Positions 1-8,894 of a stretch of DNA of 64,000 bases are shown here, one piece after another. Location: assembly GCA_933207985.1 (NCBI GenBank), contig OW240915.1, positions 119,210,945 to 119,274,944 of the forward strand, written 5' to 3'. The DNA comes from Pelobates cultripes. Taxonomy: Eukaryota; Chordata; Amphibia; Anura; Pelobatidae. A model generated the notes under the pieces. It saw only the letters and a program-made list of their open reading frames with translations. It was not told the DNA's origin and ran no database searches. How positions within the stretch are numbered: position 1 is the first letter of the stretch; every line of letters starts with the position of its first letter. The position numbers were made by a program, and so were the translations under genes.

Positions 1-222
1 GGTGTTTTCGGTTCACGAATGGCCCGCAGAAGTGCCGTTCGTGAAACGAAAGAAAAATCCAATACAAACAGCTATCTGTATTCGGCAGATAGCCAATACA
101 GGAAATACAAGGTATTACAGCCAGCATACATTATACTTAGTCACACACATATCCCACAACCATACAGACAACCCTTAAAGGTACAGTCTCTTTATATTGT
201 CCAAGTGGCTAGGTTTGCCACA
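1..222 (-). repeat. 3' LTR of the Gmr1-like element, partial
   Basis: This stretch aligns without gaps to 5259-5480 with six transitions. The LTR begins, on the minus strand, with TGTGGCAAACC at 222. The rest lies beyond the left window edge, so the far flank and its target-site duplicate cannot be seen. Confidence 0.93.
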
Positions 223-245
223 ATGCTCCCCCAGAACCAAGCTGG
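223..245 (-). other. Polypurine tract of the Gmr1-like element
   Basis: Read on the minus strand, a purine-rich run (CTGGGGGAGCAT) directly precedes the 3' LTR start. This is where plus-strand cDNA priming is expected in LTR elements. The placement is exact; the identity is inferred from position and composition. Confidence 0.6.
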
Positions 246-303
246 CATACACAGTCTGATCCCAACGGATCGGCTTGGGGATGTCCGGAGGAGGGCTCAC
301 AGA

Positions 304-969
304 TCACTTCTCAAGGTCTGTTTGTCTAGATAACCCGTCGCTGTTACAGTTTTGTTTTCCTGGGCGATAATGGATAGTAAAGTCAAAAGGCTGCAGCGCT
401 AAACTCCAACGCAGCAGCCTGGCATTGTCTCCAGCCACACGGTTCAGCCACACCAACGGGTTGTGATCTGTGAGCAAAGAAAAGGGTTGCCCATAGAGAT
501 ACGGCTGTAACTTTTTGATGGCCCACACCACGGCCAGGCATTCTTTTTCGATGGCGGCGTAGCTCACTTCTCGGGGTAACAATTTCCGGCTCAAATATGC
601 TACGGGATGTTCTCCGCCATCTGCTCCGACCTGGCTCAGTACTGCTCCCAATCCAAACATTGAGGCGTCTGTGTGAACAAGAAAACGTTTAGTTGGATCA
701 GGAGCAGCAAGTACAGGAGCATTTGTCAGAGCCGTCTTCAGTTGGTTAAATGCCTGTTCACACTCTGGGGCCCAGATGACCTGTCTGGGCAGGTTTTTAC
801 TTGTCAAGTCAGTCAGGGGCTTGGCCAGGGCACTGTAATTGGGCACAAACTTCCTATAATACCCGGCGGTACCTAGGAAAGCAAGGACTTGGGTTTTAGT
901 CCTAAGGGTGGGCCACTTGGCTACGGCTTCAATCTTTGCGGGCTCAGGCTTCTGTTGACCGCTCCCCAC
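304..969 (-). pseudogene. pol: Gmr1-like pol: RT thumb/connection and RNase H
   Basis: This 221-codon open stretch continues Pol after an in-frame TGA (972-970). Early residues resemble the RT thumb of Ty3/gypsy elements (LGTAGYYRKF, AFNQLKTALT). The RNase H core follows: HTDASMFGLGAVLSQ (DNA 661-678 covers HTDAS), then AIEKECLAVVWAIKKLQPYL, and TDHNPLVWL near the end. RNase H removes template RNA during cDNA synthesis. Immediately downstream on the minus strand come a short spacer and the polypurine tract, so Pol ends with RNase H and no integrase follows. The TGA sits in a conserved position where an arginine codon is usual, consistent with CpG decay. Confidence 0.9.
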
Positions 970-1425
970 TCAGTGTCCTAAGTATTGTACCTCTGCCATC
1001 CCTATGTGGCACTTGCTTGGTTTTAAGGTAAGCCCTGCCTCTCCAATCCGATCTATCACGGCCCCTATGTGTTGTAGATGATCAGCCCAGGTCTGGCTGT
1101 AGATGGCAATATCATCCAGGTATGCACACGCATAATCCTGGAACCCGTCCAGTAGCCGATCCACCATCCGCTGGAATGTCGCGGGGGCGTTCTTCATCCC
1201 GAATGGCATGACTCGAAATTGGTACAAGCCAAACGGGGTGACAAACGTCGACTTGGGGATGGCGTCCTCGGCTAGTGGAATTTGCCATTATCCCTTACAA
1301 AGATCTATTGTAGTGAGATACTGACCTCTGGCCATCTTATCTAGCAGTTCGTCTATCCAGGGCATCGGGTAGGTGTCCGACACCGTTTTGTCGTTCAGCC
1401 TCCGGTAGTCCACACAAAACCGGTT
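970..1425 (-). pseudogene. pol: Gmr1-like pol: reverse transcriptase palm
   Basis: This is the central RT segment. FRVMPFGMKNAPATFQRM (RT block 4 type) is followed by the catalytic YLDDIAIYSQ, with YLDD at 1122-1111, and then GLTLKPSKCHIG and VQYLGH. Upstream in the same frame are VDYRRLN and DTYPMPW signatures, interrupted by an in-frame TAA at 1290-1288. A one-base shift near 1425 separates this frame from the preceding integrase-RT frame, and a TGA at 972-970 separates it from RNase H. The active-site aspartates are intact but the gene is not translatable as one unit. Confidence 0.9.
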
Positions 1426-3464
1426 GTACAGTCTTTCTTGGGAACCAGGACTACCGGCGATGCCCAGGGGCTATCGGAGTGTTCGATAACCCCCAACTGC
1501 AACATCTCCTCAATCTCTTTCCTCATATGCTCCCGTACGGATTCGGGAATCCGATATGGGGTCTGTCGCATGGGAAGCTGTCCCGGGGTTTCTACTCGGT
1601 GAGTGGCCAGTGGAGTGTACCCAGGTAAGTTAGAAAAGGTGGCGCCCTTCGCCGCTATCAGTTCTCGTACCTGGGTGTGCTCTTGAGGACTTAGCCGCTC
1701 CCCCTGCTGAACCCCCTGGGAGGGCTCCTTCTGCTCCTCCTGCTCTAACAGATCTGGGAGAGGTAGGTTCTCCTGATCTTCCGAGGCGGGCGTGCAAATG
1801 GCTGCCACGTCCTCGGTTCTCTCGTGGTAGGGTTTGAGCATGTTCACATGGAGGATGCTTCGCTTCCCTACCCCGGAGCATGGGCCGATCACATAGGTGG
1901 TATCACATCTCTGCTCTACCACCTGGTATGGACCCTGCCAGACGGCCTGTAGTTTGTCTGTGCGGACAGGTTTGAGGATTAACACCTTCTGCCCCACTTG
2001 AAAACTACGGTCTCTGGCCCCCCTGTCGTACCAACGGCGCTGACGTTGTTGGGCGGCCTGGAGGTTAGTGCGCACTGCCTGGGTCAATTCCTCCAGGCGA
2101 TCCCGGAACGCCAACACATATGGTACAATAGGGGTCCCATCTGCGCTACTCTTCCCCTCCCAATGCTCTCTAATGAGGTCCAACGGTCCCCGTACCCTTC
2201 TCCCAAACAACAGCTCGAACGGGGAGAAGCCGGTAGATTCTTGGGGTACCTCCCTGTATGCAAACAACAGATGGGGAAGGAACCGCTCCCAGTCTTTATG
2301 GGTCTCTCCGAATGTACGGAGCATCTGTTTTAGGGTACCATTGAACCTCTCACATAATCCGTTGGATTGGGGATGGTAAGCAGAGTTAACGATCAGCTTA
2401 ATGCCACATATTTTCCATAGCTGCTGGGTGACCTCGGCTGTAAATTGTGTCCCCCTATCGGAAATAATTTCCTGCGGGAACCCTACTCTTGAAAAGATTT
2501 TCATCAGGGCTTCTGCCACTGTCTCCGCATGGATATTGGTTAGGGTTATCGCCTCGGGGTACCGGGTGGCGTAGTTCACCACGGCCAATATATACCGCTT
2601 CCCAGAGGGGCTGGGTTTGGGTAGTGGCCCCACTATATCTACAGCCACACGGCTAAAAGGTTCCTCAATTATAGGTAGGGGACACAGTTTCGCTTTGTGG
2701 CGATCCCCTCTCTTACCTACCCGCTGACACACATCACAGGAGGTACAATAGTGCCTTACATCTTTAGAAATCCCGGGCCAGAAGAAAGCGTGGGTTAAGC
2801 GATACCGGGTACGGGTCATCCCTAAATGGCCAGACAGAGGGATGTCATGAGCTATTCTCAGTAACTCGGGTCTATATTTCTGGGGTACTACCAGCTGTTT
2901 GGTTTGGACGGTCACAGAGCTCCCGATCGCCCTTTCAGCTATCCGGTACAACAATTTGTTTTCCCAAATGTACTGCTCCCCCTCCCGTCCTACCTGGTCC
3001 GTGTCCACCCTATCCCTGTACACCTGCAGTGTGGGGTCAGTCTGGACCTCGGCTTCAAAGGTAGTCGGGGTGTCCCAGGTCATATGAGTCGAGGGGGGGT
3101 CATGGTTTCTTACCTGAGCCTCAGAGTGTGCTGGTGGAACCGTGGTGCGAGCCTGTTGCCGGGTAGTTACAGGATGAGCTTCTTGCAAAGGGGCCTGAGG
3201 TACGAAGGCCGAAGTCATCTGTCCCAAGTCATTCCCCAATACGACATCTGCCGGTAACTTTTTCATCATAGCCACTTCCACAACCCCCTCCCCAGCACCC
3301 CAGTTCAAATGCACCTTTGCAGTGGGTAGACGGTACATGGCTCCCCCTGCCACCCTGACTGCCACCGATCCGCCAGTGTGGGCTGTATCTGGGACCAAAT
3401 GTGGAGCAACCAGGGTTAAAGTGGCTCCCGAGTCCCTCAGCCCCTGTACTTCTTTCCCTCCCAA
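1395..3464 (-). pseudogene. pol: Gmr1-like pol: protease, integrase and RT N-terminus
   Basis: This is the longest open stretch of the window (689 codons; its first codon is TTG, inside a larger frame). Domain order: aspartic protease (GLRDSGATLTLV, DNA 3435-3427 for DSG; VVLGNDL near residue 75); a linker; the integrase HHCC zinc site (AHD, SGHLG, CTSCDVC); the integrase core with D (AVDIVGPL, 2639-2637), D (ISDRGTQF, 2459-2457) and E (CERFNG, 2351-2349), the last two exactly 35 residues apart; a GPY/F-type motif (WQGPYQVVEQ); then the RT start (VIEHSDSPWASPVVLVPKK). All protease and integrase catalytic residues are present. The frame is lost near 1425 by a one-base shift. Protease before integrase before RT is the Gmr1 order. 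Confidence 0.93.
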
Positions 3465-3469
3465 CTTGA

Positions 3470-3720
3470 CGGTGATGCTGCCTGTTGTCCGTGGCTTGCA
3501 CAGACATCACCTCATACAAAACCCCCAGAGGTTCCTCGGTCTGCAGGCTCATCAGCTCGGGGTTGTCTGGTTCTGCGTGGTAGTAATGCGCTGCTGCTCT
3601 TGGGGTGGAATTCTGCCGCACTTGATTCCACGCCTGTCTACTCCGATTCTGGGTGCACTCCCGGGACATGTGTCCCCACTGACGGCAGGTATGGCATTTG
3701 ATGTTTGTCCTGCCATGGTA
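3470..3720 (-). pseudogene. gag: Gmr1-like gag C-terminus with CCHC zinc knuckle
   Basis: In the frame next to the main gag frame, a perfect C-x2-C-x4-H-x4-C knuckle (CHTCRQWGHMSREC) occupies 3696-3655. It is a nucleocapsid-type RNA-binding finger. It follows the capsid segment in the expected place but is out of frame with it (shift somewhere around 3720-3800) and also out of frame with protease (shift near 3485). One of these shifts could be a programmed gag-pol frameshift in the living element. The other, inside gag, is more likely a mutation. Confidence 0.8.
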
Positions 3721-4492
3721 GCGGGATGGTGGTGGGGGGTTCCCTGGTGCTGGCCGGAATGGAGTGGAGTTGGTTGGTGCGGAGGTGGTCGGGTGGTCTC
3801 AGGGGACCCTTGTTGGTGGGCCCATGATGCCTCCTGGCATCAAAGTGTTGATCCGCCAACCGAGCGGCTTCAGTTAGGGTGAGGGGTTTTCTGTCCCTTA
3901 CCCATTCTTGTGCCTCTGGTAAAAGTCCGTTAAAGAACTGCTCCAGTAAAATTAGTTGGTGCAGTTCCTCCATGGTGGTGGCTTGGCTGGCCTGAATCCA
4001 CCCTTGCGAAGCTTGGTCGAGCTTATGTGCCCACTCAGCCTGGGAATCTTTTTCAGGCTTCCGCAATCCCCGAAATTTACGCCGATATGCCTCCGGTGTG
4101 ATAGCATATCTCTCTAGGATCGCCCGTTTGACTTTAAAATAGTCCTTGCTGTCCTCTCTGGGGACAGCGCGATAGGCCTCTGCTGCCCGCCCTGCCAACT
4201 TGCCTGCTAGCAGGGGTACCCTCACTGCCTGCTCCAGGTCGTGTAGGTCACATAGCCGCTCGAAATCCTGCAGATACCCGTCAATCTGGGGTACAAATTC
4301 CAGCCGGGTTCTCAGTTCCCTCTGATATGGGGTTTCCTCCCTGGCTGGTGGGGGTGGGCTGTTGTGTGCTCGGTCGCCCTCCATTAGTTCCGCAATTAAT
4401 ACTGCCTTGGATTTATTGCTAACGCTTTTCCCTCTAGCCTCCAGCAGTTCCTTTAGCGTCTGCCTTTTTAAAGTCGTGTAATCAGTCCCCAT
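3638..4492 (-). pseudogene. gag: Gmr1-like gag with SAP-like N-terminus and SCAN-like capsid domain
   Basis: An ATG at 4492 opens 284 codons. Residues about 8-40 (TLKELLEARGKSVSNKSKA then VLIAELM) resemble a SAP-type helix-extended-helix motif. Residues about 120-215 (ITPEAYRRKFRGLR, then AEWAHKLDQASQGWI, LILLEQFFNGLLPEAQEWV, LTEAARLADQ) match the pattern of the vertebrate SCAN dimerisation domain. Established knowledge: the SCAN domain of zinc-finger proteins is thought to derive from the capsid of Gmr1-like elements, which fits this gene well. Gag would assemble the particle that packages the RNA. The frame is lost shortly before the zinc knuckle, so the last residues are frameshifted sequence. 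Confidence 0.87.
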
Positions 4493-4593
4493 TCACTGAT
4501 CTCTTTCGTCTGTTTGCTGCATACGAATTGCCATTCCCTTTTTCCGTTCGGTTGTTCCTTTCATTCGAATGCGCTGTATTCGGCTGTAGAGTT

Positions 4594-4616
4594 GGATCCC
4601 GCCGCTTGCCACCAAT
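4594..4616 (-). other. Primer binding site region of the Gmr1-like element
   Basis: On the minus strand, just inside the 5' LTR end, the sequence reads AT followed by TGGTGGCAAGCGGCGGGA. A TGG next to an LTR is the usual start of a site pairing with a tRNA 3' CCA end. I cannot name the tRNA. Confidence 0.55.
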
Positions 4617-5480
4617 TGTAGCAGAACAACAATATTAAATCCACGAATTCCGCTGGTTCAGGAAGTAATCCACGGTCAAGCGCTGGAAAAAGCAAGGCAA
4701 TATCCCAAATCTCCCAGTAACCGGACGAAACACAGTTCTGAGAGTCAACTGAGGTCTTTTATTTCAGCTCCACAATTTATACAAGTCTCCATGCAAGGGG
4801 TTTCCTGAGTCCCTTCCCAGGGGCAGTCCCAGAGGGGACTACATGGGGGACTTATTGTACAAGCTATTTCTCCCATCAGGCACTGCTGCACGAGAGGGAT
4901 CCTCCCACTGGAATATACCGTTAAGTGGATTATGCCTCCGTGCAGCAGAACCTACAATTCGTATTAAAATGCATAACTGTGGTAATATACGGTCTATTTG
5001 CACGAATGGACGTTCGGTAAATAGCTGGGGTCTGAGCGCATCATTCGTGAGATTACCGCTCAGATCCCAGCTAAAACAACCGAACACCGCACGAAAAACA
5101 CATTTATTAAAAGACATGTTTAAATGACCGATTGACTTCCAGGGAACAAAGTACCAAACGGCCCGGAACTCCCGAACGGCCTGGAAGCTCAGCGGTGTTC
5201 GCGCCGTCGAGTAGCCGTTTTTAGTACCACGCCTCTAAGTGTGTGGGCTACTACATGGGGTGTTTTCGGTTCACGAACGGCCTGCAGAAATGCCGTTCGT
5301 GAAACAAAAGAAAAATCCAATACAAACAGCTATCTGCATTCGGCAGATAGCCAATACAGGAAATACAAGGTATTACAGCCAGCATACATTATACTTAGTC
5401 ACACACATATCCCACAACCATACAGGCAACCCTTAAAGGTACAGTCTCTTTATATTGTCCAAGTGGCTAGGTTTGCCACA
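4617..5480 (-). repeat. 5' LTR of the Gmr1-like element
   Basis: The 864 bp LTR starts at 5480 with TGTGGC and ends at 4617 with GCTACA (TG...CA termini). Its last 222 bp are seen again at 1-222. It should carry the element promoter and polyadenylation signals, which I did not resolve. Confidence 0.85.
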
Positions 5481-6780
5481 GGCCGCAAAACAGGGGCCGC
5501 GAATTAGGAAAGCGCCCCGCGCAGAGGCGGCCGGCAGGAAGGCGGGAGCAGCGGCGGCTTGCGGCACGGCCGGGAAGGCGGCCAGGTCAGAGGGTGGCCA
5601 CGTGGCCGGGAGGCACAGCACCGCCGGTCCGGGTGAGTCGAACAGCAGGGGGGCCACTGTCAGTCAGAGGGGTGATAGTGCTGCTGGCTCCTCGGCACAG
5701 GCGTCCCCCCAGATGACTGGGAGTGACCGGGTCAGCGGGAGGACACAAGGGACGGCCAAGAGTGGGGCCAAGGATGAGGGCAGCGATGGAATGAGGGTGG
5801 AGGAGCGCAGCAGGGTCAACCAGGGCCGACAAGGAGCGACAGGAGGCATGGAATGCTTGAGTGCCCAGGCAGCAGAGGTCAGCGCGGGGCCAAGCAGGGC
5901 GGCTACTGGAAAGCCAGGCATAGAGGTCAGTGGGGTGTTACAGTGGCCACCACGAGCTGGGGGTTTCAGTGAAGTGCAGGAGGGCCCATCGTGCAGCGGT
6001 GTCGGTCCATGGAGAGAACGGAGGGAAGAGCGGCACAGGACTAGTGCCAGGCGCAGCAGCGACAGGAGCATGGCAGGGAGACTGGGGAGCCATTCACACT
6101 ACAGGCGCAGTGAGTCAAGGTCCAGTTGCAGAGAGGAGAGGAGGAGGTCCAGGTCCGAAGAAAGTAGGAGGGATAGTCGGCGCAGTGCATCAGGTTCCTC
6201 TGAACAGAGTTGCCAGGAGCGGCGGAGCAGGGCAGACAGCAAGGGTAGTCGGACGGCAGAGAGGAGAGGAGCTCGGGGAGAAAGTGAGGAGCGTAGGGAG
6301 GAAGGGCGGGCAGGGGGCTTATCCGGCAGACTGCCCAGGTTATCTTCTCCTTACAGGTCGCGGAGTAATACACCAGCGGTCCCGCGGCGGGATCAGGCGG
6401 ACAGGAGTCGGCGGAGACTGGATGCTCCGGGGCCTAGCAAGGTGGACGGAAGGACAGTAACCTTGCGGCCTGAAGCGGCCGGGGGAAACAGCGGTGAGTC
6501 CTCAACTACACTACGTACAGGAACCCTCATAGGCTGTCTGGAATCTTGGTCAGGGGCGGGGGATCCACTTCAGTTCGGTAGGGTATGGGCGTCAGGGGGT
6601 GACAAGGGGGCTGAAGCCGGGAGAGTGGAGCCGTTCGCACGGAGAACTAGTGGCCGGGAGTCGGGAAGCGCTGCTACATCTGTGGAGACGCCAAAGAGGG
6701 TAGGGGAGAAAACCATGGGGCACGTGGACATCTCAGAGGCAGCACGACAAAATGTGCACGTGTCTTTCGCGGGCCCCTTG
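5481..6780 (+). pseudogene. Ngaro-like ORF1 (gag), RS-rich N-terminal part
   Basis: An open frame runs from the Gmr1 junction to about 6810. The apparent start codon at 5455 lies inside the foreign LTR, so the true N-terminus is lost or outside the window. The protein is rich in Gly, Ala, Ser, Arg and Glu. Its centre (DNA about 6060-6360) is a dense arginine-serine/arginine-glutamate region (for example SRSSCREERRRSRSEESRRD). No folded domain is recognisable here. Position before a zinc-finger module and RT makes it gag-like. A one-base shift near 6779 moves the frame to the next gag segment. Function, probably RNA or nuclear-factor binding, is inferred only from composition. Confidence 0.65.
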
Positions 6781-7352
6781 TGTTGTCACTTCTGGAATTT
6801 CTGGATTTGAAGGAAGAGGATAAGAAAGATGCTAAGAAAGAGGAGGAAGAGAAGAGGCGGAGGTATCATAAGATACCAAAGTCCTTCGGGAACTGGCTTA
6901 GGGCGTTTTGCATACTGGCGAGCGTTATTGGGGAGAAGCGCCCAGACTGCTGTTCGCAGCTTTTCTGCTACCTCGACGGTATAGGGGATGCGTACCGGAC
7001 GTACGGAGGACTAACCTGGTGAAGGTATGACGAACAGTTTCGTCAGCAACTGGCGGCGAATCCATCCATGCGCTGGGACCAAATGGACCTGCCGCTATGG
7101 ATGCGGATAATGATGGTGCAGAAAAACACGCCCTTTCCAGGGGCAGCCGGCGCAGCCTCCGGGGGCGCAGTGTCGGCTGGGCAGAAGAAAGGTTTTTGCT
7201 GGGCGTATAACGAGGGACAATGCAAGTGGGGAGCTGCCTGCAGATTCAGGCATGAGTGTTCAGGTTGCGTGGGGAATCATGGTGCCAATAGATGCTTGAA
7301 GAAGGGTAAGCCTAACGTGGGAGGGGGAGCATCGGGGGCCGGGCCCCCGTAG
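6780..7352 (+). pseudogene. Ngaro/DIRS-type ORF1 C-terminus with Cys/His zinc fingers
   Basis: The frame opens with a lysine/glutamate-rich charged stretch (EEDKKDAKKEEEEKRRR), then KIPKSFGNWLRAFCILASVI, which resembles the conserved core seen in DIRS-order ORF1 proteins. An in-frame TGA (7020-7022) interrupts it. After it comes QKKGFCWAYNEGQCKWG followed by ACRFRHECSGC and NRC: a CCCH-like finger next to a CCHC-like knuckle, a known signature of DIRS/Ngaro ORF1. A TAG at 7350-7352 ends it, in the same frame as the downstream RT, so ORF1 and RT are separated by only a stop and 12 bases before the RT open frame. Confidence 0.75.
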
Positions 7353-7364
7353 CTTCCGCTGGGA

Positions 7365-8894
7365 TTGTCGTCGGTGAAGGTCGGCGCGATGTTGCCATGG
7401 CTAAGGCAATACGTTGATCAAGACGATGCCGAGTTTTTATGGAGGGGTTTCAGGGAAGGCTTTAGGATCCCCTTTAAAGCAAAGGGGCCAGGGGGGATAA
7501 GTTTGAATCTTAAGTCGGTTAAGGAGCATCCGGGGGTGGTGAGGGAGAAGTTGACTAAGGAAGTCCAATTGGGTAGGATGGCAGTCCCCAAGAAGGAGGC
7601 GGTCAAATTCCGTTTGATTCATCACTTGTCACACCCAAGAGGGGCTTCAGTGAATGATGACATTGATGCGGACCTGTGCTCAGTCTCCTATACATCATTC
7701 GACAAGGCAGTCGAGTTGGTTCGGAGGGCGGGGCACGGGGCGCTGATGGCAAAGGTTGATGTGGCTTTTAGGCTGCTTTCCATACATCCAGACTGCCATC
7801 ACTTGCTGGGATGTTATTTCGAGGTTGGGTTTTTCGTGGATTTATGCCTGCCCATGGGCTGTTCTGTATCATGCACCTACTTCGAAAAGTTTAGTACATT
7901 TCTGGAATGGGAGTCGGCGGGTGGTGCAGTGGTGCACTATTTGGACGATTTTTTATTCGTCGGTCCGCGGGACTCTAAGCGGTGTGGGCAAGTGCTGAGG
8001 GTTTTCCAATGGGTAGCACAATTGTTCGGGGTTCCGCTGGCGGAGGAAAAGATGGTGGGCCCCACCGCGTGCATTAGCTTTTTGGGGCTGGAGATTGATT
8101 CGGTACAGGGGGAGTGCAGGCTGCCCAATGGCAAACTGCAGAGTTTGCGGCTCCTAGTGCACACGGTCAAGGGAGCTAGGAAGGTAACCTTGAAGGGGCT
8201 ACAATCGCTGGTAGGGAGTTTTAACTTTGCATGCAGAGTCATCCCCATGGGGAGGGTTTTCTGTAGATGGTTAGCCCAAGCGACGAGCGGGGTGCGGGCC
8301 CCGTCACATTATATTAAAGTGTCGGCAGACATGAAGGAAGACCTGGGGTGTGGAACAGGTTTTTTACGCGACTTTAACGGAAGAGTATTTTTCCGGGAGC
8401 TGGCGTCCTCGTCGGATGCTGTGGGGATTTTTACGGATGCTTCGGGCTGTATTGGCTTTGGCGCCTTCATGGCAGGAAAATGGTGCGCTGAGAGGTGGCC
8501 CGAGTCGTGGAAGGCGAGCCCGCTGATCAGGAACCTAGCATTTTTGGAATTCTTCCCCGTTGTAGTGGCGGTGGCGTTATGGGGTTCGGAGATAGCCAAT
8601 AAGAAAGTCATATTTTACTCTGACAACATGGCAGTGGTGCAAGCGATCAATAGCCTGTCCGCATCCTCACCACCGGTGGTGAGCCTGTTGCAGCAGTTAG
8701 TACTTCTCTGTATGTCCTTTAATGTGGTATTCAAAGCTAGGCACATCCCAGGGTTTAAGAATGTAGTGGCTGACGCACTGTCTCGTTTTCAGTGGGAACG
8801 TTTTTGGGAAGCGGCACCGGGTGCGGAGAGACACGGGCAGGCATGCCCGGCCGAAATGTGGAAACTCGGGACCGCCTGCTTGGGGAGTGCATAA
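7365..8894 (+). CDS. DIRS/Ngaro-type reverse transcriptase-RNase H
   Basis: About 509 codons are open (first codon of the open stretch is TTG; the first ATG in frame is 7389). RT motifs in order: VPKKEAVKFRLIHHLSHP, ALMAKVDVAFRLLSIHP, LPMGCSVSCTYFEKF, and catalytic HYLDDFLFVG with YLDD at 7938-7949, then SFLGLEID. RNase H follows: IFTDASGCIGFGAF (TDAS near 8431), VIFYSDNMAVVQAIN (8619-8630 for SDNM) and RHIPGFKNVVADALSRF (8769-8786 for ADALSR). This is the RT fold and linker arrangement typical of tyrosine-recombinase retrotransposons. It makes cDNA from element RNA. It is the only intact gene of the element. Its end overlaps the start of the recombinase frame by roughly 45 bases. One departure: the first catalytic motif reads VDVAFRLL, where DIRS-type RTs usually have a serine or alanine variant, which looks acceptable. 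Confidence 0.92.
   Translation: MSSVKVGAMLPWLRQYVDQDDAEFLWRGFREGFRIPFKAKGPGGISLNLKSVKEHPGVVREKLTKEVQLGRMAVPKKEAVKFRLIHHLSHPRGASVNDDIDADLCSVSYTSFDKAVELVRRAGHGALMAKVDVAFRLLSIHPDCHHLLGCYFEVGFFVDLCLPMGCSVSCTYFEKFSTFLEWESAGGAVVHYLDDFLFVGPRDSKRCGQVLRVFQWVAQLFGVPLAEEKMVGPTACISFLGLEIDSVQGECRLPNGKLQSLRLLVHTVKGARKVTLKGLQSLVGSFNFACRVIPMGRVFCRWLAQATSGVRAPSHYIKVSADMKEDLGCGTGFLRDFNGRVFFRELASSSDAVGIFTDASGCIGFGAFMAGKWCAERWPESWKASPLIRNLAFLEFFPVVVAVALWGSEIANKKVIFYSDNMAVVQAINSLSASSPPVVSLLQQLVLLCMSFNVVFKARHIPGFKNVVADALSRFQWERFWEAAPGAERHGQACPAEMWKLGTACLGSA

Larger units (their letters stand above)
1..5480 (-). mobile_element. Gmr1-like Ty3/gypsy LTR retrotransposon, nearly complete, defective
   Basis: The minus strand holds 5' LTR (4617-5480), primer binding site, gag, protease, integrase, RT, RNase H, polypurine tract and the start of the 3' LTR (222-1, cut by the window edge). 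Protease and integrase lie upstream of RT, the reverse of ordinary Ty3/gypsy order. Established knowledge: this Ty1/copia-like order within Ty3/gypsy elements is the hallmark of the deuterostome Gmr1 group. The coding region carries about three frameshifts and two in-frame stops, so this copy cannot make a complete Pol. Over their shared 222 bp the LTRs differ at six sites (window positions 20, 25, 32, 48, 79, 168 against +5258), all transitions and no indels. That suggests a fairly recent insertion. The right edge abuts Ngaro-like sequence at 5481, so it probably inserted into that element. Confidence 0.9.

Noticed and set aside
5455..5480. Start codon for the Ngaro gag at 5455
   Set aside because: It lies inside the foreign LTR; the native gag start is not visible.
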